This document shows, piece after piece, positions 26,254-34,588 of a stretch of 64,000 bases of DNA. Position 1 is the stretch's first letter. Each line of letters starts with the position of its first letter. Origin of the DNA: an uncultured Campylobacter sp. (GTDB lineage Bacteria > Campylobacterota > Campylobacteria > Campylobacterales > Campylobacteraceae); the NCBI RefSeq assembly GCF_937980635.1, contig NZ_CALJPG010000022.1, positions 62,001 through 126,000 of the forward strand, read 5' to 3'. The position numbers and the translations under genes are program-made. The notes under the pieces are model-generated. The model was given only the letters and a program-made list of their open reading frames with translations. It was not told the origin of the DNA and made no database searches.

Positions 26254-28011
26254 ATGGTAGAAAAAAATGAACTATCACGCCGCTCGTTTTTAAAACGTAG
26301 CGGAGCGCTCACGCTTGGCTCGGTTGTGGCTGGATCTGCGCTACTAACAGGCTGTGATAACCCGAACAATCACCTCATCCATCCAAAAAAGGAAGTTGCA
26401 AAAGCCCCTGAAGTGCCAAAATGGCTGGGCGCTGAGCCGCAAATTTCAGACAAAGATATCAAAGAGACGCTTGAAACCGATGTACTTATCATAGGTGCCG
26501 GCGTTTCGGGACTCCACGCTGCGCGCGCTGCAACTGAAAAAGGTGCAAGGGTTATCGTCCTAGAAAAAGCCGGTCGCTTTCAAGTTAGAAGCGGTCAGTA
26601 CGGCACTCTAGGCAATAAATTTCAAAGAGAGCTTGGTATCAAATATGACAAGAATGCAGCTATAAATGAGCATTTAAAACAGATGGGATACCGCGCCGAT
26701 CAGCGCGTATGGAACTACTGGGCAGATCACAGCGGCGAGGACTTTGACTGGATGATAGAGCTTGCTCCTGCGGTGCATTTTATGAAAGAGACCGATACGC
26801 AGCTTGATAGAAGTAAGATAAATTTGATGCTCATGCACTATCCGCTCCCGGCAGGATACGATCCAAGCAAAGAAAATAGCCCAAGCTATCCAACCGTTAT
26901 GACATTTTTGCCTAGCCAAGAGCCGATGATGGAGCTAGTTTATGAAAAATCTATAAAGCAAGGCGCAAAATATATCTTCAAAACTCGTGCGAAAAAGCTA
27001 CTTCGCGACAAAACAACTGGCAAAATGCAAGGAGCAATCGCACAAAATATGGCTGATGGCTCATATATCAAGATAAATGCTAAGTCGGTGATACTTGCTA
27101 CGGGCGATTATATGAACGACCCTGAGATGGTAAAGACATTTGTGCCGTGGGTGGCAAATTTCTTCTGTCCGTTTCCAAACAGAGACTACAAAAACAATCC
27201 GACAAACACGGGAGACGGGCATAAGCTTGGCTCATGGATAGGCGCAAAGCTAGAAGACGGACCGCACGCACCAGTCGCTCACACGCTTGGCGGACCGCTT
27301 GGCGTTGATGCGTTTTTACTAACAAATGCAAAGGGAGAGCGCTTTACAAATGAAGATCTAAGCGGTCAGCAAGTCACTCAGCCGCTCTCTCGCCAACCAG
27401 GAGGCTTTGGCTGGCAGGTATTTGACTCTAAATTTCCAGAGCAAGTCGGCCTCATGGGCGTATCACACGGCAGTGTAAACCACTGTGTAGAAGATAATCC
27501 AAAGCTTCCACCTGACTGCCAGTGGGCGATAGGCAAAACATCGTATATATCGGTAAAAGATATTGAAGAGATGCCTGATGTATTTAAAGCAAACAGCATA
27601 GAAGAACTTGCCGGTATGCTATACCCTAATAATCAAAAGGCACAAACGCAGTTTTTAGCAACTATAAAACGCTACAACGAGCTATGCGACAAAGGTTACG
27701 ATGATGACTTTGGTAAGACCGCAAAGAGGATGTTTCCAGTACGTCACGCGCCGTTTTACGCCGGCAAAATGGGCGTGGGCGCTAGCCTGGTCGTAATGGG
27801 TGGCTTTACCGTTGAGCCAAGTACCGCAAACGTGCTAGATACCGACTATAACGAAATTTCTGGACTTTATGCCTGCGGTAACGTCATGGGCGGACGCTTT
27901 TTGGGTGACTATCCGGTAGTTTTAGCCGGCACTAGCCACGGAACATGCCTATGCTACGGACGCTTAGCAGGCTATCAGGCTGCGGCAAACGCAAAAGGAG
28001 TACAAGCATGA
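26254..28011 (+). CDS. Tat-exported FAD-dependent reductase (fumarate-reductase-like flavoprotein)
   Basis: A 585-residue periplasmic flavoprotein. The Tat motif RRSFLK is at residues 9-14, followed by a hydrophobic stretch ending LLTGC; a lipid anchor on Cys34 is possible. The FAD-binding Rossmann is TDVLIIGAGVSGLHAARAA (about 75-93). Later come SVILATGDYMND and a C-terminal GLYACGNVMGGRFLGDYP with VLAGTSHGTCLCYGRLAG. This places it with the fumarate, urocanate and methacrylate reductase-like flavoproteins, reducing an enoate-type acceptor with electrons from a c-type cytochrome. The true substrate cannot be read from the sequence. It overlaps the cytochrome gene by four bases (ATGA). Confidence 0.9.
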   Translation: MVEKNELSRRSFLKRSGALTLGSVVAGSALLTGCDNPNNHLIHPKKEVAKAPEVPKWLGAEPQISDKDIKETLETDVLIIGAGVSGLHAARAATEKGARVIVLEKAGRFQVRSGQYGTLGNKFQRELGIKYDKNAAINEHLKQMGYRADQRVWNYWADHSGEDFDWMIELAPAVHFMKETDTQLDRSKINLMLMHYPLPAGYDPSKENSPSYPTVMTFLPSQEPMMELVYEKSIKQGAKYIFKTRAKKLLRDKTTGKMQGAIAQNMADGSYIKINAKSVILATGDYMNDPEMVKTFVPWVANFFCPFPNRDYKNNPTNTGDGHKLGSWIGAKLEDGPHAPVAHTLGGPLGVDAFLLTNAKGERFTNEDLSGQQVTQPLSRQPGGFGWQVFDSKFPEQVGLMGVSHGSVNHCVEDNPKLPPDCQWAIGKTSYISVKDIEEMPDVFKANSIEELAGMLYPNNQKAQTQFLATIKRYNELCDKGYDDDFGKTAKRMFPVRHAPFYAGKMGVGASLVVMGGFTVEPSTANVLDTDYNEISGLYACGNVMGGRFLGDYPVVLAGTSHGTCLCYGRLAGYQAAANAKGVQA

Positions 28012-28535
28012 GCAATAGAAAAAAATATACGATAATAGGGCTAATAATAGCTGCCGTCATAGGTTTTATAGCGTTTCACCAGGTACAAGCAGCTAGCCAC
28101 AAGGCTGAATTTTGTATCTTGTGTCACAACATGCAGCCAGAGTACGACTCCTATACAAAAGGAAATTTGTTAGCTAAAAAGCATAACGACGCAAATGTAA
28201 CATGCCACGACTGCCACGTCCCAACCATAGCAGAGCAACTAAACGAGGTCAGGATGTATGCGATGGGCGATTTTGAGATGCCAACAAAACAAAGAGGATT
28301 TACAAACGAGCAGTGCACCAGCTGTCATAAGATAGACGATATCAGGAAAAAGACTGCGCACTATGGTTTGTCTAACCCGCATAATGGTGTCCATAATAGA
28401 GACAATGAAATGCTTCAGTGCCAATCATGTCACGCAGTGCATCATCCGCAAAAGCTAAATACTTGCATGTCTTGCCACCCGATAGACTGGAAAGTAGATA
28501 GTAGCTGGAAGATGTATCCGCCTAGCGAAAAATAA
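28008..28535 (+). CDS. Membrane-anchored five-haem cytochrome c (NapC/NirT-like)
   Basis: A 175-residue protein starting at ATG 28008 (GGAG upstream), overlapping the flavoprotein stop. One N-terminal membrane helix (YTIIGLIIAAVIGFIAF) anchors a periplasmic domain with five CxxCH haem sites: CILCH, CHDCH, CTSCH, CQSCH and CMSCH. The layout fits a NapC/NirT-type quinol dehydrogenase, which takes electrons from menaquinol and hands them to a periplasmic reductase; here the partner is the flavoprotein upstream. NapC proteins usually have four haems, so the fifth is a small departure. Confidence 0.9.
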   Translation: MSNRKKYTIIGLIIAAVIGFIAFHQVQAASHKAEFCILCHNMQPEYDSYTKGNLLAKKHNDANVTCHDCHVPTIAEQLNEVRMYAMGDFEMPTKQRGFTNEQCTSCHKIDDIRKKTAHYGLSNPHNGVHNRDNEMLQCQSCHAVHHPQKLNTCMSCHPIDWKVDSSWKMYPPSEK

Positions 28536-28540
28536 TCTTT

Positions 28541-28564
28541 AATCCGCCTCGCTCGGGGCGGATT
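28541..28564 (+). terminator. Terminator of the porin-reductase-cytochrome operon
   Basis: AATCCGCC (28541-28548) and GGCGGATT (28557-28564) form a perfect eight-base stem with an eight-base loop, starting six bases after the cytochrome stop codon. Only a short T-rich tail follows. Confidence 0.65.
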
Positions 28565-28589
28565 TATCTCCTCTGTAAATATAAATAGC

Positions 28590-28943
28590 TCAAGATAAGT
28601 TAAGCGGATTTTCTCTTATCAATTTTAGCAAAAAGCAATGGATCTCTCTTTTATATCTGTAGTTTAGTAGCTCAAATTTAAAACAATTTAGATATTTAAT
28701 GCCGTCTATATATCGTTCGACTATTTCTTCAAAAATAGTAGGTATTTCTTCTTCTCGTATAACGTCTTTTAATATGAATATGTTGTTTATTCCTGAGGTG
28801 TCAATACTAAAACCTAATTCTTGAATGTTGTTGTCGGCCGCGTCCTTTAATTTATGCTGTTCGAGAAATAATTTTGAACCAGGAAGTGAATAAAAAAGAA
28901 TTTCGGCGACATACCGTATGTAAAAAAAGTATTTTTTGAGCAA
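28590..28943 (-). CDS. Small AT-rich hypothetical protein
   Basis: A 117-residue frame starting at TTG with no clear ribosome binding site, convergent with the cytochrome gene. The product is rich in Ile, Leu, Phe and Tyr (MLKKYFFYIRYVAEILFYSL; YLNCFKFELLNYRYKREI) and matches no family I know. AT content is well above that of the neighbouring mnmG. It may be a real small gene of foreign origin or a remnant. Confidence 0.4.
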   Translation of the reverse strand: MLKKYFFYIRYVAEILFYSLPGSKLFLEQHKLKDAADNNIQELGFSIDTSGINNIFILKDVIREEEIPTIFEEIVERYIDGIKYLNCFKFELLNYRYKREIHCFLLKLIRENPLNLS

Positions 28944-29088
28944 TTCTTGACAATGAATCTAAATTTACTATTGGCGTAATTATCAAAACATAGTTTTAGT
29001 TCAAACTGAAACATATGTTAAAATATCGTCCAGATTTTTCACTATAAATTTTAAAATTACTTTATTAAGCCTTTTATACTTTAGCATT

Positions 29089-30981
29089 CTATTCTCGCTT
29101 TATCCCAAGCTTATCGCCAAAATTTTGTTTGATGTAGATATGCAAAATATCGATCGCGGCGGGCGTTACGCCGCTGATCTCGCTCGCGGCAAAAAGCGTC
29201 GGCGGCGCGAAGTGGTTTAGCTTCTGCACGATCTCGTTGCTAAGCCCTCCGATCTTGCTAAAATCGATCTGCGGCGGGATCGCGACGCCAAGCAGCCCCT
29301 TCATCCTCTCAACTTCGGCGCGCTGCATCGCGATGTAGAAGTGATACTTGCACTGCGTTAAAATTTCATCCAAAACCTCATCGCCAAAGCCCTCAAAATG
29401 CGGCGCCAGAGCGAGCAGACCCGCCTTTGAAAAGCCGCTTTTGGCTACGATTTTTTGCAAGCTACAGCTTTGCGAAATTGGCTCTACGCTGATACTTTGC
29501 AGCAGGCTAAGCGTCTGTTTCGAAGGAGTAATCTGCGTTTTTAGCAAAAATTCCATTCCGCTTTCCACATCGAGCTTAAGCTTACGCGCCCTCTCGTAGC
29601 TCGCCTCGTCTAAAAGCCCGATCTCGCGGCCGTATTCGCTTAGGCGCAGCACGGCGTTGCCCTCGCGCAGCAGCAGGCGAAATTCCGCGCGCGAAGTAAA
29701 CATTCGGTAGGGCTCGTTCGTGCCCTTGGTAACCAGATCGTCGATCAAAACCCCTACATACGCCTCATCTCTGCGCAAAATCAAAGGCTGCCGCCCGCGC
29801 AAATCAAGCACGGCGTTGATGCCCGCCATCAGCCCCTGCGCTGCGGCCTCCTCGTAGCCGGTGGTGCCGTTGATCTGGCCTGCCAAAAACAGCCCGCGGA
29901 TCTTTTTGGTTTCGAGGTTATGTTTAAGCTCGGTAGGATCGATAAAATCGTACTCGATTGCATAGCCCGGGCGGACGATTTTAGCATTTTCAAAGCCTCT
30001 GATCGTGCGCAAAAATGCAATCTGCACGTCGTAAGGAAGGCTCGTAGAGAGGCCGTTTACGTAATACTCCGTAGCCTCGCGCGTCTGTGGCTCGACGAAG
30101 ACGTGATGGCGGTCTCGATTTGGGAATTCGTAAATTTTAGTCTCGATGCTCGGGCAGTAGCGCGGGCCCGTGCTTGAAATTTGTCCCGTAAACATCGGCG
30201 CGCGGGCGAAATTTTCGCGGATGATCTCGTGCGTGCGCTCGTTCGTATAAGCGATAAAGCAAGCAAGCTGCTTCGGCGCAAAATCTTTGCTGCGAAAGCT
30301 GAAAGGGTGCGGATCCGCGTCGCCGTCTTGGCGCTCAAGCACGCTAAAATCGATCGTCTTAGCATCGATCCTTGGGCAGGTGCCGGTCTTTAGCCGCCCC
30401 ATTTGCAGCCCCAGACTTCGCAGCGATTCGGCTAGCTCCACGCTCGCTAGCTCGCCCACGCGCCCCGCTTGCAGCTTGTTCTCGCCCACATGAATTAGCC
30501 CGTTTAAAAAGGTGCCGGCGGTGATTATCAGACGCTCGGTCTCATAAACGTTGCCAAGATGGGTCTTAACGCCGCAAATGCGCAGAGCGCCGCCTCGCTC
30601 GCAGGTTAAAATTTCGCTCGCGATCTCCTGGCTCACGTCCAGCCCCTGCGTGTTTAGCAGCAAATTTCGCATATAGATGCGGTATTCGTCCATATCGATC
30701 TGAGCACGCGAGCCGCGCACGGCTGGACCCTTGCTCTCGTTTAAAATTCTAAACTGCAGCCCGCACGCATCCGCCGCAAGCCCCATCTGACCGCCCAGTG
30801 CGTCGATCTCCTTTACCAGATGCCCCTTAGCAAGGCCACCGATTGCGGGGTTACAGCTCGCAGCGCCGATCTGCTCGGCCAAGATCGTAATTAGCAGCGT
30901 CTTTGCGCCCATTTTTGCGGCGGCCAAGCTTGCCTCGATGCCCGCGTGTCCGCCGCCCACAACGATAACGTCGTATTTCAT
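29089..30981 (-). CDS. mnmG: tRNA uridine-5-carboxymethylaminomethyl synthase subunit MnmG (GidA)
   Basis: With MnmE, this FAD enzyme installs the cmnm5 group on the wobble uridine of several tRNAs. The 630-residue length is normal. FAD binding is by VIVVGGGHAGIEASLAAAKMG at the N-terminus (about residues 5-25); also seen are the GCNPAIGG-type motif (SCNPAIGGLAKGHLVKE), GTFLNGLIHVG, RLKTGTCPRID and GRYCPSIE-type (TGPRYCPSIETK) sequences. The C-terminal MnmE/tRNA-binding domain ends near IDILHIYIKQN. It is divergent from bioB. Confidence 0.97.
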   Translation of the reverse strand: MKYDVIVVGGGHAGIEASLAAAKMGAKTLLITILAEQIGAASCNPAIGGLAKGHLVKEIDALGGQMGLAADACGLQFRILNESKGPAVRGSRAQIDMDEYRIYMRNLLLNTQGLDVSQEIASEILTCERGGALRICGVKTHLGNVYETERLIITAGTFLNGLIHVGENKLQAGRVGELASVELAESLRSLGLQMGRLKTGTCPRIDAKTIDFSVLERQDGDADPHPFSFRSKDFAPKQLACFIAYTNERTHEIIRENFARAPMFTGQISSTGPRYCPSIETKIYEFPNRDRHHVFVEPQTREATEYYVNGLSTSLPYDVQIAFLRTIRGFENAKIVRPGYAIEYDFIDPTELKHNLETKKIRGLFLAGQINGTTGYEEAAAQGLMAGINAVLDLRGRQPLILRRDEAYVGVLIDDLVTKGTNEPYRMFTSRAEFRLLLREGNAVLRLSEYGREIGLLDEASYERARKLKLDVESGMEFLLKTQITPSKQTLSLLQSISVEPISQSCSLQKIVAKSGFSKAGLLALAPHFEGFGDEVLDEILTQCKYHFYIAMQRAEVERMKGLLGVAIPPQIDFSKIGGLSNEIVQKLNHFAPPTLFAASEISGVTPAAIDILHIYIKQNFGDKLGIKRE

Positions 30982-31217
30982 TTTTTGCCTTTAAATTTAA
31001 AGCCGCAATTTTAGCCAAAATAAAATTTCAAAACGATAAATCGCACGCAGATACCGCAGACAAGCCGTCCGCAAAAGCTGCGGACACAAAATCGGCGAGC
31101 AAGGGCGTGAAATTCCGCGTAAATTTTTAGCGCAAAATTCCCGCGCCAAAATTTTGCGCGCGAGCTTTGCTTTAAATTTCGCATTGTATAATTACGCATT
31201 TTTATCAAAAAGGATGA

Positions 31218-32210
31218 ATGCTGATAGATAAAGCTTATGTTTGCGCGCTGAAAGATCGCGTGATAGGCGGCTGCGAGATTGCAAAGCAGCAGGCGTTAGA
31301 GCTGGCGCAGTGCGAGGATTTGGGCGCGCTTTTTGCGGCGGCGGATGAGATCAGACGCGCTTTTTGCGGCGATAAATTTAATCTCTGCACGATCATAAAC
31401 GTAAAATCGGGGCGCTGTAGCGAGGACTGCAAATACTGCGCGCAGTCGGCGCATTTTAACACGGGCTGCGAGACTTACGGAATTTTGAGCGAGCGGCAGG
31501 TGCTAAGCGCCGCGCTTGCGAACGAAGCCGAGCAGACACACCGCTTCTCGCTCGTCGCCAGCGGGCGCGGAATTTCTCAAAAAAGCTCCGATCTGAGGGC
31601 ATACTGCGCGATCTATGAGCGGCTGCGAAGCCAGACGCGGCTGCATCTGTGCGCCTCGCTGGGGATCGCTTCAAAGCCTGCGCTGGCGCTGCTTAAAGCA
31701 AGCGGCGTGCAGACCTATCATCACAATCTCGAGACTTCGCGCAAATTTTATCCGCAGATCTGCACGACGCACAGCTACGACGACCGCATTCAAACGATAC
31801 AAAACTGCCGCGCCGTAGGGCTTGACGTATGTAGCGGCGGGATTTTTGGGCTGGGCGAGGGCATGGAGGATCGCATCGATATGGCGCTGCAACTGCGAGA
31901 GCTGGGCGTTAGCTCCGTGCCGATCAATATCCTGACCCCGATTAAAGGCACTCCGCTGCAAGACGCCGCGCCGCTAGCGCACGATGAAATTTTAAAATCG
32001 ATCGCGATCTACCGCTTTATCTTGCCGCGCGCGTATCTGCGCTTCGCAGGCGGCAGGCGAAATTTGGGCGAGCACGTACGCACGGCGCTTGGATGCGGCA
32101 TCAACTCGGCGCTTACGGGCAATTTCCTAACCACCACCGGCGATAGCATCGCAAGCGATAAGGCGCTTGTAGCGCAGTGCGGATTCGACCTCGCAAAGGG
32201 CGCGGATTAG
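31218..32210 (+). CDS. bioB: Biotin synthase
   Basis: Radical SAM enzyme that inserts sulfur into dethiobiotin. The SAM-cluster motif is CSEDCKYCAQS (about residues 67-77). Other family stretches are YHHNLETSRKFYP, CSGGIFGLGEGMEDRIDMAL, VPINILTPIKGTPL, RFAGGRRNLGE and ALTGNFLTTTG. The 330-residue length is typical. The start ATG is preceded by AAAAAGGATGA. The lipoprotein gene follows 38 bases later on the same strand. Confidence 0.97.
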   Translation: MLIDKAYVCALKDRVIGGCEIAKQQALELAQCEDLGALFAAADEIRRAFCGDKFNLCTIINVKSGRCSEDCKYCAQSAHFNTGCETYGILSERQVLSAALANEAEQTHRFSLVASGRGISQKSSDLRAYCAIYERLRSQTRLHLCASLGIASKPALALLKASGVQTYHHNLETSRKFYPQICTTHSYDDRIQTIQNCRAVGLDVCSGGIFGLGEGMEDRIDMALQLRELGVSSVPINILTPIKGTPLQDAAPLAHDEILKSIAIYRFILPRAYLRFAGGRRNLGEHVRTALGCGINSALTGNFLTTTGDSIASDKALVAQCGFDLAKGAD

Positions 32211-32248
32211 CGCCGGTCTGGAATTAAAGATAAAATTTAAGAGGCGCT

Positions 32249-32674
32249 ATGAAGTTAAAATTTTTCCTTGCCCTTATTTTGGTCGTCTTGCTTGGAGGTT
32301 GCTCGCTGCTCCCGCAGGGCGACGAGGAAGCTCCATTCTTGGCGGACGCAAGCAGATGCGATGTCGCAAACCCGCTAAATAAGGAGCAGCCAAACCGCTG
32401 CGCGAAGCGGCAAAAGATTGACGCCGAAGTCGCGCGAAAGGCGCAAGAGCAAGCGGCGTCGCAAGACGCGTTTAATTCATTCAAGGAGAATAGCGCGCAA
32501 GCTCAGCAAATAGCGCAAGAGCAATATATTGCCGCGCGACAAAGCCTAATGCAACAGCAATCGCAGCAGCAACTGGAGCAGATGCAGCAGCGACAAAATA
32601 TGAGAAATTTACAAAACGAGCAGAACTGGAACAGGCTGCGCAATCTAGAAAATATAAGTAACGGCGGGATTTAG
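32249..32674 (+). CDS. Gln-rich lipoprotein of unknown function
   Basis: A 141-residue protein with a lipoprotein signal peptide: KFFLALILVVLLGGC, with the lipid-modified Cys at about residue 18. The middle has two cysteines (SRCDVANP, NRCAKRQ) and the C-terminal half is Gln/Asn-rich and predicted helical (QQQSQQQLEQMQQRQNM). RBS AAGAGG lies upstream. It follows bioB and is the last clear host gene before the prophage. I do not recognise the family. Confidence 0.75.
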   Translation: MKLKFFLALILVVLLGGCSLLPQGDEEAPFLADASRCDVANPLNKEQPNRCAKRQKIDAEVARKAQEQAASQDAFNSFKENSAQAQQIAQEQYIAARQSLMQQQSQQQLEQMQQRQNMRNLQNEQNWNRLRNLENISNGGI

Positions 32675-33031
32675 CCGTGAATTTTACAATTTGATCTAAA
32701 TTTTAATTCGCGCGACTTTAATTCTAGAGCAATTAGCCTAGATAAAAAAATATGATGAAATTTTAATCAACATACTACAAAATCAAATGAGGTCTTAATT
32801 TCAAGGGCAGACAGCTGAATGCTAGAAAATTTTAATTGATTTTAAGTGATGAAATGGTGACCCACAGGGGGTTTGGCTTTAGTGTATATATCGCCTAAAA
32901 TAGGTAATATGTAAATTTTAGTTATACACTTTTTTATACAAAAATTTTAGTAAGCATCTAACGGGATTTATAAATTTTATGAAAAAACCAATTATACCAA
33001 AGATGCACAAAATCAAAAGAAAGGGTAGCTA
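32675..33031. other. Left prophage junction region with a 17-codon leader frame
   Basis: No conventional gene. It holds AT-rich sequence, a CCTA/TAGG inverted repeat near 32896 and the block GGTGACCCACAGGGGG near 32866. A frame of 17 codons (ATG 32979, MKKPIIPKMHKIKRKGS) ends at 33032, sharing a base with the terminase GTG (TAGTG). The host-phage junction should lie in this region, but I cannot locate it without an empty-site comparison. Confidence 0.4.
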
Positions 33032-34588
33032 GTGAAAATTCCTCCAAAGCTTTACTTAAAATTTGCAAAAGATATAGAACCGGAAATCTTTGAGAACAAA
33101 ACGCCTAAATTTCACCTGGATGTCCTGAAATTTATCGATGGCGAAGATCAATACAAAGCCGTAGTCATATTTCGCGGTAGTGCAAAAACTACACTGCTTA
33201 ACAAAATTTATGTCGTTAGCAGGCTGTATTTTTATGCAGAGCCTTTCATTATGATAGCTTCCGCAAACGATACGAAAGCAAAGCTATTCGTCGAAGCAAT
33301 AAAAAATTCAATCGATAAAGCGGCCGCCAGAGGCTACGCGATAGAGCGCGGTAAAGTTTGGAACAAAGACCGTATAGAGGTCGTCGTTAATCGCGGCAAA
33401 AAAGACGGGAACGGAAAAGATATCGAGCGGACCTGTCACGTAGTATCGCTCAGCTCCGGGCAAGATCCGCGCGGCGCCAACATCGACAACATGCGCCCAA
33501 CTCTTATCATCATCGATGATTTGGAGAGCAAAGACGGGCAATTCCCGGTTGGGAACAAGGCGAGTCGCCAAAAGCTTAGAGGTTGGTTTTATGCGGATCT
33601 ATTGCCCGCCGTGCACCCCGCTCGCGGCAAAGTGGTAGTGTTAGGCACAATCCTGCACGAGGATAGCATCTTAAACAATATCGTGAACAATGAGAATATA
33701 GAAGAAACCAGCAAACAAGGATGGCGACATATAAAAATTCCTATCATAGAAAACGGCGCGAGCGCCTGGCCGTCTCGTTTCCCTTTATCGCGCATAAAAG
33801 CAATACAAAATCAACTCGTTTCAAAAGGGCTTGCAAATGAATTTTACCAGGAATATATGTGCGCGGCGATCGATCCACAAAGAGCGATTTTCAAACGCGA
33901 GTATTTCCGCTACTTCGATCGCGTAGAATACGACATCAGCGCAGAACCAGAAGCTCTAAATATTACAGACGGCGTAAATATACGAACGCTGCAAATTAGA
34001 AAGGCCATAAATTTAACGCTAGGCGGCGAAAAAATAGAGCTTGCAAAATGTCAAATTTTTACAACAATCGACCTGGCAAGCGCGAATGGTCGCGACCAAA
34101 CAGCAATGATAACTTCGGCTGTCGATAACAGAAATCGCATATTCATAATAGACATCAGCGCCGGGCACTGGACGCCGTTTGAAAAGAGCGTCGAGATCAT
34201 ACGGATTTTTCAAATATTCGGCTGCACCAGGATAGGAATCGAAAAGGCCGGAATGCAAAACGATTTTTTCTATACGATTGACATCATACAAAAAATGACG
34301 GGAGTGCACCTACCCATTGATCAACTTAGCCACGGCGGAAAGGCAAAAAATACCCGCATATCAAACCTAGAGCCATATTATCGCACAGGGCAAATTTATC
34401 ACAACGCAAGCATAGACTCAAGCACTGAGCTAGAGGCGCAACTCCTCAGCTTCGATAGCGAAGTCGAGAGCAAAGAGGATGATCTGATGGATGCGCTCGC
34501 GTATTTACAACAATATATCGTGGGGCGAGAATTTGATGAGCCAGACTACGAGGACGAGGACTACGAGGGCGCCGAGGCATGGGCGTGA
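33032..34588 (+). CDS. Phage terminase large subunit
   Basis: A 518-residue DNA-packaging motor and nuclease. It starts at GTG with AAAGGG upstream. The Walker A variant FRGSAKTT is at residues 47-54 and Walker B LIIIDD at about 158-163. The nuclease half begins TTIDLASANGRDQTAMI (about 344), with a later acidic pair near DDLMDALAY. The FRGSAKTT form is usual in terminases of short-tailed phages. It is on the plus strand, 23 kb from the portal gene and convergent with the late operon, which is unusual. No small subunit gene is evident beside it. Confidence 0.88.
   Translation: MKIPPKLYLKFAKDIEPEIFENKTPKFHLDVLKFIDGEDQYKAVVIFRGSAKTTLLNKIYVVSRLYFYAEPFIMIASANDTKAKLFVEAIKNSIDKAAARGYAIERGKVWNKDRIEVVVNRGKKDGNGKDIERTCHVVSLSSGQDPRGANIDNMRPTLIIIDDLESKDGQFPVGNKASRQKLRGWFYADLLPAVHPARGKVVVLGTILHEDSILNNIVNNENIEETSKQGWRHIKIPIIENGASAWPSRFPLSRIKAIQNQLVSKGLANEFYQEYMCAAIDPQRAIFKREYFRYFDRVEYDISAEPEALNITDGVNIRTLQIRKAINLTLGGEKIELAKCQIFTTIDLASANGRDQTAMITSAVDNRNRIFIIDISAGHWTPFEKSVEIIRIFQIFGCTRIGIEKAGMQNDFFYTIDIIQKMTGVHLPIDQLSHGGKAKNTRISNLEPYYRTGQIYHNASIDSSTELEAQLLSFDSEVESKEDDLMDALAYLQQYIVGREFDEPDYEDEDYEGAEAWA

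Noticed and set aside
28590..28943. Reading the small AT-rich frame as part of the respiratory module
   Set aside because: It is on the opposite strand after a hairpin terminator, starts at TTG without a ribosome binding site and has no haem or flavin motif.
32675..33031. Left attachment site of the prophage
   Set aside because: No tRNA or paired direct repeat could be found because the right end is not in the window; the junction cannot be defined.
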